Source: Plotosus lineatus (lineage: Eukaryota; Chordata; Actinopteri; Siluriformes; Plotosidae). Taken from it: 64,000 bases of DNA. Below the pieces are notes generated by a model. The model worked only from the letters and a program-made list of their open reading frames with translations, searched no databases and had not been told where the DNA came from. The stretch is taken from positions 50,024,797 through 50,088,796 of the forward strand of contig CM045738.1 in assembly GCA_024760905.1 (NCBI GenBank), read 5' to 3'. Of the stretch, positions 60,301-64,000 are shown piece after piece. Numbering within the stretch: position 1 is the first letter of the stretch; each line of letters opens with the position of its first letter. The position numbers were made by a program, and so were the translations under genes.

Positions 60301-61624
60301 GTCTCAGCAAAGAGAGTTGTAAAATGAATGAAAAACCCGAATCCAGAAAAGAAAGAACTCTCCGCTCTGCTGGTGATTCACACCAGTGCAGCTGAGTACT
60401 AAACCAGTTTTCAATGGCGCCTTTGCTCACTTGAAAGCCCGGAAGTCCGTATAACCCACGCTGTGTCGCAAGCGCAAAAAAGTAAACTAATTTCAATGTT
60501 GAGCGCCTCACATATTGTAAGCGTTGATTGGCTGTTTTAAGCTTCATGTAAAGTGACTCGGCTCAGCTTCATGTAATGTGACTCGGCAACTGTTAAAGGT
60601 TATATTTGATAATGTATTTCATATTTGATGAGTGAATTTGATTAAAATTTATCTATTTGAAATGATTTTGCTTGGATTTAATTTATTTCAAATTAATGTT
60701 GATATATTTGATATTATTTTACAATGTTATATTTATAATAATTGATTTAGGGGTGTTTTATGAGATACGGTAATAATATTTATGGATGAGCGTCATACTG
60801 CACTGTGACAACTTGCGTTCATTTTCAACTTGCGTTCGGCCATCTGGAACCAATTAAAAACGTAAGTCGGGGAGCGTCTGTACACATACAAGTAAATTTG
60901 GCATAGCCTAACATAGGCTAGCCTAGAGACAAGCTAGTTCGAATTAAGTCGTCTCTCCTGGAACCAATTAACGACGTAAGCCGGGGTATACATCAATGCT
61001 CTCGGTTGCTAAGCAGAAGATTCAGTGGTTCAAGCCTCAGTGCCTGCAACCTACCGATGTTGGGCAGTCTGAGAGCAATATGTTAATACTCAGCTGTGTC
61101 ACTGAAGTAAACAGTAATCTGTTCTGAATAAGAATATCACTGCCAAATAGCATAAATTAAACACAAATTTCAACATAAAAGACAAGTTTTGTTTTGCGGA
61201 ATTTAAAGAAATTGTAAGATAATCAGGAAAATCCAATACCACTGCAGACCTGCGGAAAACTTCAAAACGCAAAATGCTTCAAAGTGAAATAAAAGAAAGT
61301 TGTGAAAAGTTTTAGTTTAAAATAGTTTGATTTACTGTGCAAAGACCTATATGACGTATAAAAGCTTTTCATCGAGTTTGGTTTAATATCTCTATGAGCA
61401 ATAATAGGCAGTTCATCCATTAGTTTTAATATTTAGCAATTTGAAGACACCCATGCATTCAAATATCTGATTAAATAACATCTGCAACAGTCTGACCTGC
61501 AATTTCACCACAGCAGTGACTCTTGTGAAATGCCCACATTTTGCAAAACCTCTCAGTTGAGTTTCGAGTGTTTACGACATTCAACCTCATTCATATTCAT
61601 TTACGTCGTGTGTGTCTCTGTACC

Positions 61625-61657
<33 letters not shown>

Positions 61658-62530
61658 CCTTGTTTCTGTACCGTGTGCATGCCTCGTCCCTATATCATTT
61701 GTGTGTGAGCTTATCAGCATGAATATGATTAAATATGACATTTAACACACAGTTTCTCCAAGTATTTCTGTTTAAACGTCAGGAATTGTGTGTTCGCTAT
61801 TCTTACAAATTTCTTCTTTGTAATGATATGTCATAAGTTGATGAAAGTGGTTCTTTGAAAATGCAATATTTGTCATTGAAAAGTCCTTAAAAAGTGCTTG
61901 AATTTGATCAAGCCTCGGCTGTATGAACTCTGTAAAAGAGGTCTTAAGTTTTGTAAAATTTTCTGGGGATATGGCTGATTGTGATGTTGAAGAAACCTTG
62001 ATACTCTGTTGATTACAATATTAAAAGAATAAACTTTGATATTCTATGTTGATTTCAAATATAGGATTTTTATTTCATTCTACTGTGTTTACAACATCGC
62101 ACACATAATATAGCATAATGTAGGAAAAACATTTCACCTGTGAATCCCGGGAGACCTGCACAGACAAAAAAAAAAATTCCTCCCTCTGGGGTGAATCTTT
62201 TTTATTATTATTATTATTATTATGTTATTGCCAACAAAGATTTTTTAAGGCTGGCCTGAGTTTCTCTTTATGCTGCATGTTTACATCTGGGATTCTCTTC
62301 CAGGAATTAGTGACTAACCATCAGTCATGTGTATTAAAGATATTTAAAGAGGCTGACTCCCTTTTCCAGATGAGCACATTGGAACCGACAGCGTGAACGT
62401 TTTCATGGAAGTGACATCAAAAATTAAAAATAAGTGTAAACTAGTTAAAAAAATAACACTGGAGACTCACCCAGAAGACGAAGTTGAAGAAAAAAAACAG
62501 GAACTTCACACACTGCATTCCTCCCTCCAT
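45510..62530 (-). CDS. cd63: CD63 antigen, lysosomal/late-endosomal tetraspanin
   Basis: Seven coding exons, high to low: 62530-62471, 48446-48258, 47083-47009, 46845-46750, 46035-45895, 45742-45659, 45575-45510. All joins are phase 0 with GT-AG borders, giving 236 aa (human CD63 is 238). Four hydrophobic segments lie at roughly residues 9-32, 49-72, 84-104 and 197-222. The large loop has the tetraspanin signature: CCG at 143-145, PDSCC at 162-166, C173 and C189, so six loop cysteines. N-glycosylation sequons are at N148 (NAS) and N168 (NQT). The tail GYEVM matches the GY-x-x-hydrophobic lysosomal sorting signal of CD63 and separates it from other tetraspanins. Exon 1 encodes [10 protein letters not shown] and is preceded by an acceptor at 62550, so an untranslated first exon lies further out and may be outside the window. 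Intron 1 is about 14 kb. Confidence 0.95.
46360..46640 (-). mobile_element. Fossil Tc1-type transposase fragment in cd63 intron 4
   Basis: On the minus strand, frameshifted pieces can be read that end in the conserved [10 protein letters not shown] block around the last catalytic Glu. Before it are remnants like the [13 protein letters not shown] region. No ends are recognised. Confidence 0.55.
47170..47735 (-). repeat. Dispersed 570-bp repeat, copy 2, cd63 intron 2
   Basis: Reverse-complement match to 7531-8100. The reading of the match direction is clear, but the element class is not. Confidence 0.7.
48753..48913. mobile_element. Compact 161-bp TA-flanked MITE, cd63 intron 1
   Basis: Ends CAGTCATCACTTGACTTATG and AAGTCAAGGTACCACTG, with TA at 48751-48752 and 48914-48915. 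It is the shortest complete member of the CAGT-type group here. Confidence 0.75.
49075..49290 (+). mobile_element. SINE, tail-truncated, in cd63 intron 1
   Basis: The head is partial ('agattcaagccccactatc'), then the shared body with 'aatcattgctgact', stopping inside the type-2 tail ('gatggcctggagctgtcc'). Confidence 0.6.
49346..49652. mobile_element. TA-flanked DNA element with CAGGTATATCTC ends
   Basis: 307 bp, TA at 49344-49345 and 49653-49654. Inside are 'gctaggctaggctacg' and 'gacgacgcaagtcgaaaaat'. It splits a SINE. Confidence 0.7.
49683..49810 (+). mobile_element. SINE tail fragment, type 2
   Basis: 'caatggcctggtgagctgtc' to 'ccgcaaccctaattcggatt' with an (ATGA)-like end. Probably the 3' part of the preceding SINE, split from it by a TA-flanked element at 49346-49652. 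Confidence 0.55.
50829..51150 (+). mobile_element. SINE of the 'ggcggcacgg' type with tail type 2
   Basis: Head 'aggtggcacggtggttcaca' with B box GGGTTCGATTCCC, 'gcttgcgtgggtttcctcc', then 'caatggcctggcgaggtgtc' and 'ccctgcgaccctaattaga' with the AAATGAA end. It shares its 3' tail with the other tRNA-headed SINE family (5111, 28770). Confidence 0.68.
51228..51935. mobile_element. DNA element, family D, full copy, cd63 intron 1
   Basis: Inverse orientation to 2909-3681, with ends AGGCCAGCCTTAAAAATAT and TTTTTAAGCTTGGCCCT. It gives the uninterrupted version of the copy that runs off the window at 63002. Confidence 0.65.
51936..53159. other. Unassigned part of cd63 intron 1
   Basis: A- and T-runs, short open frames, no recognised element. 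Confidence 0.3.
53160..53790 (-). mobile_element. Third fragment of the decayed LINE family, in cd63 intron 1
   Basis: Read on the minus strand it matches 18640-19210: the Met-Tyr/Asn-rich MFYNV-type region, the VESILVYGSSTW-type region and the downstream stretch. No intact frame remains. Confidence 0.6.
54234..54408 (+). mobile_element. tRNA-headed SINE ending in 'gtcgctctgg' motif
   Basis: 'gggcagtggaggcttaatgg' head, B box 'gcggttcaagtcccacc', 'gggcccttgagcaaggccct', end 'caagtcgctctggatcag'. A widespread fish SINE layout. Confidence 0.7.
54409..55667. other. Unassigned part of cd63 intron 1
   Basis: AT-rich. A fragment like the CAGGTATATC-type element is present at about 55560-55640. 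Nothing else is supported. Confidence 0.3.
55668..55918 (-). mobile_element. tRNA-derived SINE with well-kept tRNA part
   Basis: Minus strand from 55918: A-box 'tagcttagttggtagagcg', B-box 'gtcagagttcgaatccgg', a middle part, and a tail with 'agcgctttgagcatgctg' and 'gtgtggataaagcgctat'. The cloverleaf-like part is intact enough to trigger tRNA callers, but the attached body shows it is a SINE. Confidence 0.65.
55942..56096. mobile_element. Family B end fragment
   Basis: Begins after TA with CAGTCGGCCCCCATACTTAC and includes 'catgtaaaatgcctgatt', also found near the ends of the 35403 and 58435 copies. Confidence 0.55.
56098..56480. mobile_element. Arm of the CAGTAGGCCC-type DNA element
   Basis: 'gacccttgactatttgtgg' onward matches 30983-31325 for about 350 bases, including 'tcagccaatggctgtcctcc'. 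The other end is not identified. Confidence 0.55.
57325..57370. repeat. (GATA)n microsatellite
   Basis: About nine GATA units followed by (CAGAGAGA)-type repeats. Confidence 0.85.
57789..58145 (+). mobile_element. Full-length tRNA-headed SINE with RTE-derived tail
   Basis: The best complete copy in the window. Head 'ggtctagtggtatagggcg' with B box GGGTTCGAGTCCC, body 'aagaaccattgctgacttt', 'ctgtcccttgctaaaaagg', then 'aggaagggcatccgacgt' (RTE 5'-like) and 'gattcgctgtggcgact' plus GGGGAAAAAGCCAAAAGG (RTE 3'-like), ending (ACAG)n. Confidence 0.78.
58150..58243. repeat. End piece of the 'cctgaagagagaggatg' repeat family
   Basis: 'ccttttgttatttgctctac' and 'ctcctacggaaggatctact' match the same segment at 30840-30900 and 36120-36185. 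It directly follows a SINE tail. Confidence 0.5.
58435..59832. mobile_element. DNA element, family B, full copy of 1.4 kb
   Basis: Ends resemble CAGTCGGCCCTCTACTTAC and its inverse (first and last bases mutated; TA on the left). Internally it has the single 'ctcattggctgtctcccaa' module, 'gatattgaagcagaagga' and GA/GT-rich tracts. No transposase domain is visible. Confidence 0.65.
59075..59165. repeat. GT/GA-rich tract inside family B element
   Basis: Alternating (GT)n and (GA)n runs also present in the other family B copies (13620-13660, 14905-14945), so the tract travels with the element. Confidence 0.7.
59872..60880. mobile_element. TA-flanked DNA element, family C, 1.0 kb
   Basis: Ends CAGACGCTCCCCAACTTACG and its inverse, with TA after the right end (60881-60882). 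Shares 'tgcgtccattgtttacaaa' and 'aacgacagactga' with 63122-63634. Confidence 0.75.
60886..60987. mobile_element. End fragment of the CAGGTATATC-type element
   Basis: 'aggctagcctagagacaagc' and 'gtcgtctctcctggaacc', then 'cgtaagccggggtatac', match the 49346 element in reverse orientation. Confidence 0.5.
61005..61070 (+). mobile_element. Possible SINE head fragment
   Basis: 'cggttgctaagcagaagatt' then 'cagtggttcaagcctcagtg' resembles the head and B box of the 54234 element. Short and diverged. Confidence 0.3.
61071..61983. other. Unassigned AT-rich part of cd63 intron 1
   Basis: Contains a (GT)n tract at 61625-61652. No exon or known repeat recognised. Confidence 0.3.
61984..62257. mobile_element. 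DNA element, family D, half copy
   Basis: Only the end with 'gaaaccttgatactctgttg' and TTTTTTAAGGCTGGCCT is present, lying about 200 bases from the first coding exon of cd63. Confidence 0.6.
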
Positions 62531-63001
62531 AGTGCTTTAATCTTGTATTCTGGAAAAAAGGACAATTTCATCAGATAACGATACAGAAAGTACAATCCTG
62601 ATGTCAGCAGGCCTGCACCATAATGTTATGTGGCATCTGGATTTGATTATATTTCCAGCATGGATCAATAACTGTCATGTACAAATTCCCAAAATCAACT
62701 TTGATTTAAATAGAGCCCTGGTTTGCTTTGTAGTCGTTTAGCTTCTTCATTCATATGTAACCAGAAAGCTGTGACTTCCTGTCCCAGAACATTACTGAGA
62801 ACCATGAATGAAATCAGGAGCAGGACCCGCCTTCATCCCATTCTGTTTGGATCAAAAAAATCTGTTAGATGAATCTACGCAAACCCTAATAAGCTACACC
62901 CCGTTAATACAATATCCACGGCTACCAGCAAACACACATCCAAACACACCTATCTTTACACCACACACCACACCTACAGTACATCTAAACACCTGATAGT
63001 G

Positions 63002-64000
63002 AAAGCCTTAAAAATATTGTTGGAGGTAACACGGCCGGTTGGGCCGAAATTGTAGAAAAAACCCCACCTGATTATTCAGACGCAAAAAATAAAAATATAC
63101 CAGCCATTTGTGTTGAAAATACAGATGCTCCCTGAATTACGTTCATTCGTTTTATGTATTTTTCGATTTTACATTTTTTTTTAAAAATTGTCAAATTTTG
63201 AGTTTAGAGTGCTCTCTGTAATACGAGATGTACCTACATAGTAAGCTGACGTAATGATGCTGCGTCCATTGTTTACAAACGACAGACTGAGTGTGCCCCT
63301 CCTTCTTCCCAGTTCACCGCGTGTTACCCTTGTGTTAAGACGTTGTCACATCATAGAGAATGTTAAAGGTTATATTTGTTACTGTATTTGATTAAAATTT
63401 ATTTGAAATTATTTTGCTTGAATCAAATTTATTTGAAATTAATGTTGATATTATTTTACAATGTTATGTTTATAATAATTGATTTAGGGGTGTTTTATGA
63501 GATACGTATAGTAGATATGTATAGTACAGTATGAATGTCATACGTCACTTGAACATACAGTAACAACTTACGTTTTTTTCACCTTACATTCGGCCGTCCG
63601 GAACCAAACTAAAACGCAAGTTGGGGAGTGTCTGTACGTGCGTGTCCCCCATCATACGCTGTACTAAAAAGTGACGAAAGCAAAATCAGTATCAACCGCA
63701 CCTTATGATTGGTCAGTTTCACCAGTTCTGTGAAACGACGATTTTCATTGTCTGGTACTGTCTTAACAACAAAGGCAGAAAACATGATGGAAGGGGACAA
63801 TCATGAGGCTAAAAAACTGTTCTGTCACTATTAAAGGTCCCAACATGAAAATAATAAATAAATTAATGCGTTTCAAACTGAGCAACACATTTGGTGACAT
63901 TCTCAAACAAATACAAGTTAATTATAAACCGCCAGTAACAGCGCAGAGCGTGAGGAAGGTATTTGTTAGTTGTTGACTGCAATTCTGAAAGTTGATATGA
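63002..64000. mobile_element. DNA element, family D, interrupted, runs off the window
   Basis: Starts with AAGCCTTAAAAATATTG and continues after the nested family C element with 'gtactaaaaagtgacgaaag' and 'gccagtaacagcgcagag'. The far end lies beyond 64000. Confidence 0.6.
63122..63634. mobile_element. TA-flanked DNA element, family C, nested in family D
   Basis: Ends CAGATGCTCC... and its inverse, TA on both sides (63120-63121, 63635-63636). It splits a family D element, whose two halves resume on either side as in the uninterrupted copy at 51228. Confidence 0.78.

Noticed and set aside
1..64000. CRISPR arrays, bacterial operons, prophage or integrated virus
   Set aside because: No such signal was seen; all repeats fit vertebrate mobile elements or microsatellites.

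Overview
The window is a piece of a vertebrate nuclear genome, almost certainly a teleost fish. Genes are split into small exons by long introns with GT-AG borders. The repeats include a LINE I recognise as Rex3, RTE-type LINEs, Tc1 transposons, several tRNA-headed SINE families, many short inverted-repeat DNA elements with TA target duplications, and long CA/GT/TA microsatellites. There is no operon structure, CRISPR array or prokaryotic signal. The species cannot be named from the sequence.

I reconstructed three real genes by joining exons through splice phase. (1) gtsf1, minus strand, coding 16977 down to 8376: a two-CHHC-zinc-finger cofactor of the PIWI/piRNA transposon-silencing pathway, predicted 165 aa. 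(2) letmd1, plus strand, coding 27132 to 42478 in nine exons: a LETM1-domain mitochondrial inner-membrane protein, predicted 361 aa. (3) cd63, minus strand, coding 62530 down to 45510 in seven exons: a lysosomal/endosomal tetraspanin, predicted 236 aa, ending in GYEVM. The human orthologues of all three map to chromosome 12q13, so the block looks like conserved synteny (from memory). letmd1 and cd63 are convergent. gtsf1 and letmd1 are divergent, about 10 kb apart.

Layout. 1-8.2 kb: repeats and unassigned sequence, with an old Rex3 tail, DNA-element copies and an RTE LINE (5.7-7.2 kb). 8.3-17.0 kb: gtsf1, whose 6-kb first intron holds a 417-bp palindrome, duplicated LINE debris and several DNA elements. 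17.2-26.1 kb: a repeat graveyard with duplicated debris carrying a clean foldback hAT insertion, Rex3 copies, a TA-flanked element and another LINE. 27.0-42.5 kb: letmd1, with a near-full-length Rex3 in intron 6, a pogo-type transposase fragment in intron 7 and a Tc1 element in intron 8. 42.5-45.2 kb: SINE-rich intergenic DNA. 45.2-62.5 kb: cd63, whose 14-kb first intron contains at least ten element copies. 62.5-64 kb: nested DNA elements running off the window.

The three genes do not form a pathway. The most interesting signals are structural: SINEs that seem to carry both ends of an RTE LINE, SINEs that share a body but differ in tail, an in-frame 120-nt intron in letmd1, a MITE insertion proven by its empty site, and a set of TA-inserted elements with diversified ends of the type CAGTxGxCCC...TTACGA.
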